From: Phytoseiulus persimilis
Lineage: Eukaryota > Arthropoda > Arachnida > Mesostigmata > Phytoseiidae
Assembly (NCBI GenBank): GCA_037576195.1
Contig: CM075103.1
Span: forward strand, 9,362,001-9,426,000
Reading direction: 5' to 3'
Length of the DNA: 64,000 bases
The translations under genes and the position numbers were made by a program. Below the pieces are notes generated by a model, which was not told where the DNA came from, searched no databases, and was given only the letters and a program-made list of their open reading frames with translations. Shown one piece after another: positions 11,877 to 25,700 of this stretch (positions are counted from its first letter, which is position 1; every line of letters begins with the position of its first letter).

Positions 11877-14366
11877 CCAACTTTCGGCCCAGAGTCGACC
11901 AGTGCCGGCATTGCTGCTCGCGGTGATGGCGGTGGTGTCAGCTGATACCCTCTCTCTTGACTTCGCGCGGAAGAAAGCGCGGCGTTCAAGCCCCACAACA
12001 AACAACTGGAAGCTTTGACATCAATTTTCTTCTGATTCCACTCTCCACTGGTTCGATGATCGTTCGAAGCAAGCTATGACAATGTAAGCTCCACTGGAGA
12101 CCCAAAACTCCATTCTGTACCGAAACTCCTCGAAGATCGATTCGGGTCCCAAATCTGAGCGATAGGGCCGGAATGAGTCCAGTGCCACGAGGTCCGAATT
12201 TCAGTTTTGCTCAGGAGGAATTCGATGGGTCCGAGCAGCGGAATGGCTCTCCGGGGTGAACCCATCAACTGGGTAGAAATGGCACGGTTATGGTCGGATT
12301 TCGTTGCCGATCAGCAACGAAGAAAACTCGACCGAGGCAGTTCCTATCACTTGATGATGCATTCTGAGTTCGTTGCGAGGCTACGATTGTGGTGCTCGTA
12401 CTGGGGGCGCCCAGTGGCCCGTTGAAGTCGAGAACTGAGGAAAAACATCCCAATAGCGAGAAGATGCGGGCAATGTCCTCCAGCTTGAAGTTTTGCGAGG
12501 CTCCCGGAAATCCAACTGGGCAACATCGCGGGGTCCGTCAGGGTCCAGCGAAATAGGCATCAAAACAGCGAGAGCAGCCAAGTGCCTGCCGGAGCCTGCA
12601 GCAGGTGGTCTAGCTTGACACATTGTCTTTGCCTTCATCGAGGAAGAGCCATTCCCCCGGGAATCCGTCGCATAGGTGAGAAACTCTTGCTAAATCTGAG
12701 TCGATTGTGGTCGAATTGTTCTCAGACGCTCAGAGTTCCTACCCATCGAGAATCGAGCTCGGTGTTTCTTTCTTTATGGCTCACGAAAGCTAACAGAAAT
12801 GGTTCTGATTGCTAGAAGCTATTTCCACGCGCGGGAGCGATTCGATTGGGAGCCAGAAGTCGAATCGACAAAGATCTCTCCTACATACACTGATCGGAAT
12901 AACATCGAATCGAGAGAATACGGGAATGAGCACACTGTCGGAGGTTGGCAAGAAACGCTGGTTGGACATTTCCAAGGCTCTTCCTTCCTTTCGTCGCCAT
13001 CTGATAGGGAGCTCCGACTTTGGTGAGTCGCTTGACTGATACATATCCCTCAGAATCTCTTGCGTCCTAGAGCTGCTGGCTCTGTTTTTCATTTTATCCA
13101 AGCAACGGGCATTAATCGCAAACCGTTGTATCTACAAGCGATTATGTCCATGAATTTACTTTGTTTATGCCTCCACAACAACCTTAACGAACAACCCCAC
13201 GCACAGAGTCGATGGAGCGCGATCGGCTCTTTTGTAAGTCGTGGAGCGAAATCTAAATACGAGCAATGACATATTCGATACAATATCACCCCGGTGACAG
13301 ATAAGTTTCTAAACACTCGATGTACTGTTATCGAGTCGGTTATCGGGTTTGGTGGTGATGCCGTTCAAAAATGCAACCACAGACCCTGCGCTGCGGATTG
13401 TGAGCAAAAAGCCAACCCTGGTCAGCTCGGTATAGCCCACTTTGCTCCCTGGTCGTAAGCCCTGGCAGCTAAGAGGTGATTCTCACGAATTTCTGGCCGT
13501 GACTGCACGGCGGCAAAGTCGACGGCAGCACCGCAGGCAAGGCTGGCCCGCCGCTCCATTGCGTTTTGACGGGCGGTTCGGCCGAATTTCTGCGCGAACT
13601 TCTCGCGTGCTCATAGACAGCTATCAAGACTAGTTACTCGGAGAAATGAAGTAAAAGCAATTCGACCAACTGATCGCTTCTGTAGGACCAGCAGGGGCCG
13701 TCGCGAGCCATGGGTCATGATAGACATAATCTTACTCACAGCTGAGAAGAAGGGAACCATACGGTTAGATAATCACAACACAACATGAACAAGAACAACA
13801 TCAACAACAAAGTCGGACAACCGATCGTTCGCCGTGTAACGTTCAACCGAGCGCTCCTCTCTGAGAAACGGCCACGAACGTCATTAGTGACTGGGTTCTC
13901 AGAATATATAACGTCAGAGAACATCATAGACAATCTGGAACTCTATCGAGCTGCTAGCGGTCGGCACACAACCAGAACAAGCGGTATGATGAGGGGTATC
14001 GTTTCCGAGGTCGGCGTTACTCTGTATCCACCTTCATTAACAGCTCGAGGACCATTGTTGCGGCAAATGCGCATCCGCTTCTCAAACTCTCGAGAGTCTC
14101 ATAACCCACTTGGACGGTCGGTCAAGCTCGACTTCATTCTGAGATTCGTCCCAGAAATCATTTGCCCTTGAGCATGACCCAGACCCTGATTTCTAACTTT
14201 GGAACCAGAAGAGCTGTTACACTCCATGACTTCACTCGTGTCGCTAATCGCGTTGCCAGCAGCCAGTGGTAAAGTCGGTCCGTGTCACGAAAATACATTT
14301 CTCCCGAGCCTGTCAATCTACTGGATCCAAATTTGAGTTTCTCCGAGCCTTTTTTCGGGGAAGGGC

Positions 14367-14380
14367 GGGGGGGGGGGGGG
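14367..14380. repeat. Homopolymer run of 14 G
   Basis: Fourteen consecutive G on the plus strand, in a G-rich patch. Its true length is likely uncertain. Confidence 0.8.
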
Positions 14381-14821
14381 ATTCTCCCGCGTCATGATTC
14401 GTAGGATTTTTCGAACTCGCATCGCGCTCGCTAGACAGGGTTCATCGAGTCCCCGAGGAGATAACAGCAAGGACTTCGACCCGCAGTAGTGTCAGTACAC
14501 GTTGAGTGTCGCTCAGAGACTAAGTGATTAAATGGAAGACTGGCGGACGAAAATTCGGTTTCCGGGCTGGAGCTCACCTGATTCCGAGAGACCGCACGGA
14601 CCTCGATGGCAGCGTCAACGTTCAAAGTATCGAGGACTGACTGAAATATTCGACCGACCAACCTCCATCTTTCGATCATGCCACCCAAATCATGGCCTTA
14701 AACAGCGGGTTCGTTTGTTTCTCACGTCTATTGACTGCCATGAGCACGACATACCTCCGAGAGGTGGAGAAGTACGAAGAACAGCGAGCGCTTCCGAAAC
14801 ACAATATATTTTGGTTACAGG

Positions 14822-14892
14822 CCGGGAGCTCGAAAACCCGGGAGCTCGAAAACCCAGGAGCTCGGAAAAAAATCCCGGGAGCTCGAAACCCT
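14822..14892 (+). repeat. Minisatellite, about four units, left arm of an inverted pair
   Basis: About four imperfect tandem units of 16-19 bases with the core CCGGGAGCTCGAAAACC. Each unit carries the palindrome GAGCTC followed by an A run of 4 to 7. The same unit reappears in reverse complement at 15156-15224. Confidence 0.85.
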
Positions 14893-15155
14893 TCTCCCTC
14901 AAATCAGGTTCCGTTCGATCCCAACGAACCTTCTATGCAGAGCCTTCGAGTTCCCGAATAGGACAGCGAACATACTAGGCGGGACATCCAAGCGGATTTG
15001 GATACCGATTGTATCTTGATCTCCCTGGGTCGCACTGGGAGATATGTGTGGTACCAATCGCGAAAACCTCGTGATACTCTTCTCTCGTATCAGCTTCTCC
15101 ACTCTCTACCCAGAAGGTTCGTTGTGTTCAAATCGGACCCGATTTGGGGGAAAGA

Positions 15156-15224
15156 GTTTTCGAGATGCCGGGTTTTCGAGCTCCCTGGATTTTTTTTCGA
15201 GCTGCCGGGTTTTCGAGCTCCCGG
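15156..15224 (-). repeat. Minisatellite, about four units, right arm of an inverted pair
   Basis: Reverse-complement copies of the 14822-14892 unit (GGTTTTCGAGCTCCCGG and variants), again about four, including one unit with a longer T run that mirrors the long-A unit of the left arm. The arms are about 70 bases each, separated by 263 bases, so the two strands could fold into a long hairpin. Confidence 0.85.
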
Positions 15225-18200
15225 TTGCACACCTATATTTTTCCGGAGAATCAGAACTCGGTGCGGGGCCAGCCAGCCCGACGTTGAACAGCGATGCTAA
15301 ACCTGGATTAACTTAGATGTCTCGAGGATCCGATGCTGCTTCAAAATCCGGCAAATAATTACCATCAATCCCGGATCAGAATTACTCGACCGACTACTGA
15401 TCCTCGCTGTCGGAACCCTGTCCGCGGCGACAAGTCGCTCCTGAGGCGTGGAGCGTCGACAAACTATCGTAGTTTTGCAGGCCGGGCCCCGACCAAAAGG
15501 AGTTTCTGCGGCTAACGTTCGTGGCTGACCGGTCGCGTCCGCCGCGAAATTCCCGACATCATGCAAAAGTTCTAAGCTCGAAGCCGCCCACCATACTAGA
15601 ACGTGATGGAAATCACTTTCGTGCAAACCAGAGATAGCTGATTATGGTGTTTTCTATTTTGTTATTGTTGTTGTGATCTGCTGTTTCATTTTCTATTACA
15701 CAATTACTTTGACGCCGGCTCCTGTGTCGGTAGCAGCTGAGCGATATCAGCCCCAAGAGCAGCAGTATTTCGGCGCGCGCAGACGTAATACAGAAATCTG
15801 TCCCACCCTCCAAAGGTCGCGGAGAAAGTCGTGCACAGCGCTGCTCATTTTCATTATTTCCTTCCATTTCGGCTCGTTCCGAATTCTTCTGACCATAAGC
15901 CGCAGAGTTCTGCCGAAGAGAACGAAAATATCAAACGCGAGAAGGTCATCCGACTCATGATTCCGCGGCCAAATCTTACAATCCGCCGCGTCCCTGACAG
16001 AATTTGCTACAGATGACAAGTCTTCGGTAATGGACCCCCGGATCAGCTCGACGATCTAATGGGGATCCTAAGGTTGAAGAACGATTAGCCGAATCGTTAG
16101 TTCGTTTCTCCTTCAAGACGTCCCGTCTTGGCGTGGCCCATTCTGAAGACAAGGATCTGTAGTTTTCCGTCCGCCGTGTTCTGGGACGACCCCTTGTTTT
16201 TGCCTGGTTCCGTCCTCGGGTCGGACTCTGGATCCGTTGACTCGCGGGTATCAGAGGGGGAGGGGAGAGAGCACGAGGCTGCGTGGGCGACCGAGGCGCG
16301 TCCGGGAGCTCAATCAGTTGCCAAAAGTCACTGAGTGAGCGATGAATTCCCACGAAAAAGACAAAGCGTCTCTCCTTGAAATCTTGTCCGAACAAAAGAA
16401 GTTCAGGAGGAAATTGCAAGACACTGCCATAAACAACATTTTCTGAGATTTTGTCGAACGAAAACAACTGAGCAACGATTCGGACAAAGCCAAGGGAATT
16501 TTGAAACATAATTGGAGAAAGTGACTCCATGTCCGCTCCCGGCGGCTGCTCCATTGTAGTCGTTACTTGTTTGTAGTTGATCCGTTGGTTGGTTCACTCG
16601 TTCGTCAGGTCTCGTTCCCCGAGAGGTGAAGTGTCCGAGGCTCAGTTCAGATTCTTTCGCCGTTGCTAGTGAAACAACAAAAACAGCGAGGAACTTAAAG
16701 CCGCCGTTGAATGTGTGCTTGCTCCGATGGCTCGACCGAGTCGATGACTGACTGTTCCGACTAATTCATCGTAGTGGCCGCTGCACTTAACTGCCAAGCG
16801 GTGCCGTGCAACGCAGATGTGGAATTTTCGGTTCGAATCTGTGGCCGGTCATTGTTTGCCAGATAGAGGCAGCAAGGTCGCCGCGGTTAATTTGGCTGGA
16901 AGCCGACTTTCGAAACAATGTAGCGGCAGAAACGGTGTGATCCAACAGAGAAAGTTTGTTTTTCTGTATCCGCGAGCACTTTCGCCGGGAAGAGTTTCGA
17001 CAGGTGCTCAACTTCTCTTTTTCCGTCAATCCTATCAGAGCCGCGGCTGGTGACCCCACCTCGTGACCCGCCAAGCTGACGGAGTTCTACTTGAAGAGCT
17101 CGTGCTCACGATGAGCGACGGGAATATCAGCCACGTGATCTATCAGAAGTTCGATCGTTGTTCCATTGAGCCCTCGATTTCTCTATGGTTGCGGTGGAGC
17201 AGCTCGAATGCTTGATATGCAGACCGCTTCGCCAAATCCAAATCTCGGATGGGCTTCGAGACAGGCGTGGTCTGGAAAGGCTGGAGCGATTCTCTTTCCG
17301 CGGTTCGGCGTGAGTCGATGTCACCCTACCATGTAGGCCACTCTCTCATCATCAGAGCCTGTGAAGTCAGGTGAACTTGCGAAAGCATTCCATCCATTTC
17401 CTGGGATCGATCCCTTGCAATGAGGGAGAATTTCCGAAAAATTACCCAAACTCCAAACCTGAGCCCATCGCGTTACCATTTCACATCCATCGAGAAAACC
17501 TTGACTGTTGTCAAGACCCGGCCTCCCTCGGGAAAGGGGTGCCCGGACGAATCTCCGTTTCGCCAAACTGTTCCTCTGACGAAGCGGAATGAGATTCGAA
17601 GATGGATCCATACTCTGGGAACATTGTTAAATGTTCAGCAACAGTTCCTAAGCCGCTTTCTCCAGCAGAGGGTGGAGTGATTCGCGCGATCGACGATTCG
17701 CCAAGCTGACAATCCGTTGGTCACCCAATCTAAATCAGCCTCGTTCGAAGGAGCTCCGTGTCAACCGCTTCGCTATCACATTTACCTCGTTATGATCTAG
17801 CTTCTATATCGGGCTCGAACCAGCTGATGGAGATATCAAACGTAGCGCACACAGGCACGTTTCGTTTCGACATTTCCTCTCCCTGAGCCTGTATGCCAGA
17901 CGGACCTCATGGGCCGAAGTCTCTCGCCTTAACCCTCCATGCGGCTCACGGGAAGACCCTCCTCGTGTCTCTCGCTCGAATTGTCAGGTCCTCGAGGCGG
18001 CTTCGTGATTGCCGTGACTATTTGGAGGGAACATTTCGGTATCGAGCCTTGTTGAAAGCAGAATTCATTTTAACGAACAAGAATCGGCTGTGCGCCCGCG
18101 CAATGCGCGGAATTATCCGCCAGTTCGTGTTCCCAGATAAAGGTAGCCGTGATCTATATTTCACCGATGGTCTTTTTTCTACACCGATTTCGAAATGCAT

Positions 18201-19761
18201 GTGGTGTATAATAGTGGCATTCTTTCTGCAAGGGACAGCCCGCCAACAAGGCAGACAGGCAGTCGATCAGAGAACCGGCTCCGCCGTACGATTCTTACGT
18301 CAACGAGCCCAGGAGTCGAAGGCGCCAAGGTACCTAGCGAGCGACAATCGTCATCACCGAGACAATAATCAGAATGTATTGTAGCTGCTGGCGTTCCTCG
18401 ATTTTTCACCCATCGGAGTCGGACGCTTCGAGCTTTGACGATAGCAGGCAGGCTTAGCCTGTGCACGTTTCGTGCTTCTTGATCTAGCTCCAAGGGACGC
18501 GCCGTGTCATCGTCAGCAGACTTGCGATCGGAAAAAGCTGTAAAGCGAGCCGAATGTTACAGAAACATTCTGTGTGACTTTCCTCGGTTTCGGTGCGCCG
18601 ATCTGGATCGTCTCAGGAATATTTCTCCGAGCTGCGTGATATGCCAGGAACCACGATTCTGTTGCAATGCCGAGCATCGATAGTCATTGGGTCGGCGTAT
18701 TTTTGTCGCTGTCATCATGAGTATCGTTTCGATTGTCCCGAGAGCGATCTCCGAACCCTGAGGCGTTGGCCGGAGTTGCAGAGGCCTTGTGATGGTGGTG
18801 CGAGTACCGCGCAGCTCTTGAGAGATCCCGCACGGGCCAACCGACCCTTCTCGAGAAAAGTGGCAGCGGGAACACTTCTTGGTTGACATCGCCCACGAAG
18901 GAACATCAGTAGTTACCATCACCCGGTTCCAGCACCTTCTCTGCCGACGAGGGTCTCGGAACTTAGAACCCTCTTTGTAATCATGACAACGATCTGCACC
19001 AATACTGAGAGGCTGGCGAGCTCTGAAGCCTCGAACTCACATTGGTAAGAGTTGTCCTCTTCTCCCAGAAGAGGTACATTCTTTTAGCCCCATCGACCGC
19101 CAAGAACGCGCCTTTCTCTATTCCCGCGGGTACCGTTCATTCTAGATCGAAATGGTCGATAACGAAATGTTCCTGGGGAGGGGAGGGGAGGGGGCATACC
19201 CTGGGTATTTCATGACTCAGGTTCTGACGCAGCTACTGTTAGACCATCACTGCGCGTGAGGACTCACTGCTATCTCGAATGCATTTAATGAGGAATTCAA
19301 CTTTTCAATGAGACTGCAGTGAATGCGTTTAGTGAGGTATTCATAACAAATACTAGAAAGTATCTCATCCCCTGAAACCGTTCTTCATTCTCAACGATGC
19401 GGTCGCAAGCGAGGAAGCCGAAAATCCTATGACTAATGGCTCCGAATCTGTGATATTTCCGACCCTGCCGATAACGTCCTCTGTTGAGGGTACTCTCCTT
19501 GTCGCGGAGAGTAAGGATCGAGCGGGGCGTGATGTGATAAATGGAACTACGAAAGACGTAGTCGTCGACGTCCTGATCAGCTCAGGTTGGCGAATGCATT
19601 CTTCCATCAAACCCGCAGAATGATGATCCCGCCATCATTCTGGGTCAGAGGGAAGTCGATGAAATCTAATCAGTTCCACGAAATCAAGCGCTCCGTGTCG
19701 ATCAGGATCCTCCGGCAGTTATATCGTAGGAGTAGGAGGGCTTCCTTTCTTAACGAAATGA

Positions 19762-19767
19762 TTTATT
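19762..19767 (-). promoter_or_regulatory. Possible poly(A) signal AATAAA of the cysteine-rich gene
   Basis: Minus-strand AATAAA about 250 bases beyond the stop of the gene ending at 20018. Confidence 0.4.
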
Positions 19768-20017
19768 CGCAGACAAACGCTCAAAATCCGGATCACTTCT
19801 CATTGGGGTCCAAAATTGGAAATCAGGGATCGAAAACCATTTAAAAATAGACTATCCACAATCAGACTGGGAAACGCATAGCTGCACTCTGGGTTTGTAC
19901 GTTTCGATCTTGTTGACTTTGAGGGTCTGCATCAGGCGGGTAGCGACGCGATGCGCCCTCATGGATGCCGTGACTATTTACAAAGAGGAGGGGGTCCGAA
20001 GCCCCGCGACGCTCTCA

Positions 20018-22729
20018 TCAGCCTACAATGAGAGCGGCAATCAGAAGCATCAGAATGATCTCCATCGAGGCGCTTACGGAGCGATAGGCTAAACTGTTCT
20101 CGTAGTTTCGTTGGAGACGACTCCCGAAAAACGGCGGCGGGCGTTTCGAAGATCGTCCGCTTTCTCCGAAGTCGTTTGATTCTCCTGCGTTTCCAAAAGG
20201 AGAGTCCACGGAAGAGCCTATGGAATTTTCGAAATCGATTTCGAATGTATCTTTTGGGGATGCAGCAGAGGATGACTGACGCGTTGGTCCCAGTGAAGTC
20301 TTTCGTGAAGATTCGGCACCGTTCTCTCCACCGTCAAACCCCGTAGGGGTTCTTGGTGAGCCCAAGGGGTCCGACGACGAAGATGAAGCTCCTGCAGCTT
20401 GCACGGTCTGCGATGCGCTCGACGTTGAGTTCGTTGAGCCAGCGGAAGTTTCGGATGTGTTCACCTCGGTTACTGAGCCCTCGGGATCCAATCGCCCTCG
20501 TCCCGACTTCGGACATTCGTACGAAAGACTGCAACAGAGAGGGCGAAGATTTGATATCCGTCAAATATTTCCGACGAAGTCACAAAAAAACGCAGGGGCT
20601 TCCCGGGCAATAGAGTCGTCAAATTCGAACGATGAATTTTTCTGAAAAATACCGAACAATCCCATTCATAGCTCTTGTTACATACCCTGAATTCGCGCGA
20701 ATAAAGAATCTTATATCGGGAAACAGAGGTGTTTCAAGAACGGACCGTGATTGAAACGTGCATAGCTCGATCAATCTCCATGAGAGGCGGAGGTTCGAAT
20801 CCTACTTTCGATCGCCGGATTCGCTCAGTTTTCGATTCCAATGATATTGGAAATCGCGTTAATTGTCAGAAAAGTGTTTTTTTCTATGCGCGAATTTGTT
20901 GCAACTCCTGAGGTATCGGGAGAGATTTCATCCACGACTCTTCCGAGACAATGTTTAAAGCACCTGAGGGGATGCAAATTCGAGGGCGGCGCGACAAAAC
21001 AGAGATAGCCAGCGAATGTTGATGAGCAGGGCTAAATTTATACTCTGACGTCACAGGATCATGGCAGATAGAAAAAACGGACATCCCGACTTAGTTCACA
21101 AGTCCGGTTAATAGGCCCGCCCCCCTAGGATGCGCAGCCAAGCCCAACTTGGTTTAGCTCCAGAGCGGCGAAACATTCGGGTTCTATATTTCCAACGGTC
21201 AGGCTCCTATCTCCCCCGCGAACATGACCTAGACCCTAAGGTCATGGAATGGTTCACTTCTCAATTCAGAGAGCCGTTACACTATGTGGCTCTGAACTCA
21301 TCCCAGCCTGTGTGTCCATTTTGCGTGGGTGATGAATGTCGTCAGGATTAAACGTGCTTCAGAGAAGTGTTCCAGGAACTCATTCCTCCTCAAAACTCGG
21401 GGTACTCACGAGAATGACTTTGACGAGCACCTGTGTATCAGGAACGCCATCGAATGATCCATGATTGTGCGAGCTCGGGACCCACAGAGCCTCAGCAGGG
21501 GCTCGCTGACGCAGCTCTTGAATTTCGTGTAGGAGCTGCGAATTGGGGAGCCGTTATTCACATCACGATTCCTCTCACAAATCAAACGCGTACGAACACG
21601 GGCTCGATTTTGGAAATCGTCCACCAAAAAACTGAATTAATTGCATCAGGAAAGAGCGGATTCCACTGACAGAGTTTGTCTGAGCTCGATCGCACAGGAT
21701 TCTTTTTAATGGGTCCACTGGCAGACATCGCCGCTGAATGCATCGGATGGAGTTCTATGGAATGCAGGTCCGTTCGGAACTTTGAGTCGGCCTTCAAAGT
21801 TCGCTGAAGGCCTCACGTTCCACACGGCCTCGAAACCGTGAGTGTAACCTCCAGGCACGTGCGATCGTAGGACTCGGTTCGAAGCTCAGAAACCCACCGA
21901 TATTTGTACAGTGCTTTCGTCGACCCGTCGGTATCACGTGTGGGTCCTCGGTACGCGACCGCTGGAGGTCTCGACGATCACATGAGCTCTCGGTACCAAG
22001 TCCCAGTCACCGGAACCAAACTCACCAGCAAACGTTGTCGTTGTTCGTCACTGTATTGGTGACCTCCTCGACCAAATCGTTGTAGTGGGAGCCGCATTTC
22101 TCGACGGAAATTTTCCTGAAGCAAGTGGCGCTCTGGAGATACTCTGGAAGAGGGGGGAGACAATAATTTGCATGCACCGGATACGAGCTAGAATATACGT
22201 CGAGAGCGATCTGGTAGAGGTGTGAGAGCTGTCTGGACCGGACAGCTCCGACTCGCACCAAAGCTCCACTCTACCTTTCTGATATTTCTCTGACGAACAC
22301 ACGGCCCGGACGGTATCCATGGAGTCTCCGACGGCATTGTTGAACCGCTTCCGCTGGTCGGCCGTGGCACAGTCCTTGGTGTAGTATCGAATGCAGTCGA
22401 CGAAACTACCCCAGATTCTGTGGATGAACCTTGGAAATTAATGTACGGCAGGATCGCGCGCTCGATTCACGTCTGAGGTTTCCGTTAGCGCTTGAGAACC
22501 CCAGTGAAGGACCGCCCGGATCTCGCCCGGAGTTTATGTTTCTTTGGGTGTTATCGCTCCCGTTCATCTCATCCCACCCATACTCACCTGCACATCTTAT
22601 CGATGTCGTCGATTGTTGTCGGGAACATGTACTTCAAATCGTGCAGGAACGGCCGGATCATCGTCGTGCAATTCCTCAAGCGCTGACCACAGTCCTCAGG
22701 TCGAGCAACAACTCGATTGTAAGTGTCCA
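20018..22729 (-). CDS. Secreted cysteine-rich protein with Ser-rich stalk and C-terminal anchor (5' end not found)
   Basis: Five minus-strand exons join in exact phase: 22588-22729, 22275-22417, 22026-22143, 21410-21535 and 20018-20528 (at least 346 residues). Splice sites are good, with GTGAGT donors on three of the four introns. The first four exons carry spaced cysteines in the style of arthropod extracellular proteins of unknown function: a C-x5-C pair in the first, FVDCIRYYTKDC opening the second, C-x7-C in the third, a CC at the next junction, then C-x7-C and one more cysteine in the fourth. The last exon is about 170 codons. After one more cysteine it becomes Ser/Thr/Gly-rich, then acidic, and ends in a hydrophobic tail (MEIILMLLIAALIVG) with nothing after it, as in GPI-anchored proteins. 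The frame needs a further 5' exon (signal peptide) ending in phase 1, which I could not place between 22.7 and 24.6 kb. Function unknown. Confidence 0.72.
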
Positions 22730-25700
22730 CTGGAAAAAAATACTTCTGAGTCAATATGAAGTTTTGCGTTTCAAGTCTGAGCGACGCATAGGACTCAGTG
22801 ACAGCGCCAGGAAATAATTATTAGCGGCAATGAACACCGAAGCTATCTGGATAGGGGAGCTGGCGTTGTAGCTCCCAGTGGAAGAATTTTCTGGCATCGC
22901 CGCTGGCCGAGACCGAAGCCACACGCTCGGAGCCTGGCAGCCTTCGTTCGCTCTCCCTCGAGATGACGAGTTCAGGCATTTTGTCGCCGATGCTCTATTC
23001 TCCTACTATGGGTCAAATCCCCCTCCACCTGGTTTTCCTATTCTTGTGGGTCGCGCGTAATTGTATCACTTCCCCATAGCCCATAGCTCTTCTATATTTT
23101 TCTCGTTCTCTTTTTCCTCTCTTCCCGCACTCGCAGTTTCCGTCCTGAATCATAGGGTCTGCCCTCTGTGAACTGCTCCTTCAAGAACCAGAAAGGAAAA
23201 AATTGCGGAATCCGACTTCCCGTCACTGCCGAGCTCCATGTTTTCAGTAGTCTTCGGGTTCGCACAGAGCCAGGTACACTAAAAAGTCTGCGGAGATGAT
23301 GGGACTTTCCATAGGCGTCGTAGAGAGCAGGTTTGTGGAAGCCTCACTATATCCAGGACCTGGAGAACGTATCAAAGCGTTCCCACCAGACAACAGGTTT
23401 TTCAGCCAGAGAGAAGGCCAACCTCCTATAATATTTCTGTGCAATTGGTTGGGAGGTTTCGATGGTCGCTGGAACTTGTGGGCAAGGATGCGCCGCCCGG
23501 GCCTGTTCTGGGCGTCTTCTCCGGCCAGCTTTCCCGGCTTTCTGTCCCCTCCACTCCATCCGTTGAAGTCTGAACATGTCCAGCCCGTGGACCACTAGGA
23601 CGTTTGAGTTCATCCGAAAATCAAGGAAACGTCTGTCGGCACCTTGCACTCAGTTTTTTGGGGAATTATTGACTTCCGAATCGCATGAGGACTGCATATC
23701 TCAATCTGGGGCCCAATCGAGGCAGGCGTGATTATAATCGCTCCCTGGGCACTAACCGGCTGATCCGGTCGTCGGATGCATCGGAGTGCGAAGTCAGAGC
23801 AGTTAATGAGAACAGAGATTGTTCCTATCAGAAAATCCTCAATCATGCAGTAGTTCTGAGGGGGAAAACGCCGGAAAGTCCCGTACAGACATTGGGAAAC
23901 AGCATCATCTGATTGGAAGATCTGAGCTTAATTCGAGATATCATTCCAGCTCAATGCATGCGACCTCGAGCTGAGGAAATCGTATGAACTAGTTCCGGCT
24001 GGCGTTGTTCGTCGGACGCTCGTTTCATGTGAACTCCCGGAGGGTGGAGTGAGAATCACGTTCAACCATCCGATAACCCTGGGGACCTCCGACCCAAATT
24101 CGTTCTGTCCGAGAGAAGGACTTGAACGTTAGTGAAATGCAAAAATTGTTTTCATCACTAGCTGTATCGGGTCAGCGGGGAGACCGACCACACCGACTGG
24201 GGTCTTGACAGACGATTGCGGAACGCGGCGGAGTCAGAGGCGACGACGGTTCTGCTGCGACTCTGAAACGACCCCCCAACAAATCAACTCCACCCGATCC
24301 AAACTGTCGGATGACGAGGTTCGATCGGAGATTTCGCTCACTCCCGGGTCGCTCTGAATCTTCCTATATTCGCTCGGTTCTCCCGTCTGCGGTGAATGAC
24401 GGAAAAACATCTACGAAATCCTCTCTCTGGGGCCTCGCCCGGGATCGACGTGTTCCAGAAGAGGGAGTTCGACTTTGATTGAGGGCTCTGACATCCGCTT
24501 TACTGCGGATGTCGGAGGCTCGCAATGAGTCGGGCTCCGTAAATATGCAGGTGAGTTTCAGCCTGGTCAGATTTTTAATTTTCACTCGCAGAGTAGCAAG
24601 TGGACGTTGATGGAGCTCGGTGGTGCGTAGAATTATTCAAAACAGGAAGTGTCCTCCGCCGAAACCTCCTGACGGAACGAGGCCGGGGTCCGCGACAAGT
24701 TTACCTCAACTAATCTCGTTTGGGCGCTCTTGCCGACATCGCCGTCGTAACAATCGATTATGGGGGTTCGTTCCACCGGTGCTTCCTGTCGAAGCGGAGT
24801 CAATTTCCTCAGGATTCGATCCGTTCGTTTACATGCCCATATGCATGTATATCACTCTTAGCTTCTAAGCACACCGTTCTGTCAGAGCGAATGAGTGGGA
24901 CGAGGAAACGAGGGCGATTCCGCGGGCGTCACGCAACTTGGTTTATCTAGCGAGGTCAAAACACGCGATCGAATCGTTGCTGTTCACCACTCCTTTCACT
25001 CTTAAACGCTCCAACTGGATGGCAATAATCTCTGATCGCCATTCCTCCCGGGGGAACAGGACTCCGACACAGAGTCGACGTCAGCGAAGATCAATCGTCG
25101 TTCCGATGATGAACAACCTCCATGATGAGAATGGGTCTGGGTGAGCTTGGCACGATCCATCGACTCTGACAAACTTTGGGAAGAATGACGAATCGATATG
25201 AATTTTTGGCGGGCCCGACGGTCGTTCACAGGTGCGGCGCTCGCCGGCGAATATTGACGTTTGAGGTCAACTACCTCGAGGATCGTTTGCTTTCGAGATC
25301 GGTCACGATGCGCTCGGTAAATACAGTTCAATGTTCATTTCCGCCGTCCGACGGACCCCGACACAGCACTCAAAAGCGTGGTGAGAGGGTTGGTGACTCG
25401 AGCTCGACGAACGCCAAAAAGTCATAGCTGCTTGGGGGCCGCCAGCTCCCACTGAAAGTATGCGCGCTGCGGCTCAGGTTAGTTCGAGGCAGTCTGCCGG
25501 AATCCGGATTTCGTAACCGCAGGATGAGGAGATCAGAAACGCGATGATTTCAACACAGTGGCGTGAAAACAGTCTGCAATTATAAGCTGACATTCGTTCA
25601 TCCCCGTGGCTGTTGAGCTGAATGGGCTCGACAGCGGTAATAGGTGATTCATGAATGAATGAAGTTCCGGTGACCCAGTCGCACACTCGCGGGATCAACT

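Larger units (their letters stand above)
11880..19760. other. Unassigned 7.9-kb stretch
   Basis: No gene supported. Open frames of up to 190 codons occur but none matches a family or splices convincingly. The strongest start context is a minus-strand ATG at 16554 (CAACTACAAACAA-type leader, then MEQPPGADMESLSPIMF), but no donor or domain follows. The stretch contains a run of 14 G and an inverted pair of minisatellites, both listed separately. Confidence 0.45.

Noticed and set aside
16825-16860. Second GGTTCGAATC word resembling a tRNA T-arm
   Set aside because: No acceptor stem or D-arm could be placed upstream at the right distance.
20755-20825. tRNA-like sequence with GGTTCGAATCC (B-box-like)
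   Set aside because: The T-stem has a mismatch, no proper A box is present, and the distance from the best A-box-like word is about 15 bases too short; no cloverleaf forms.
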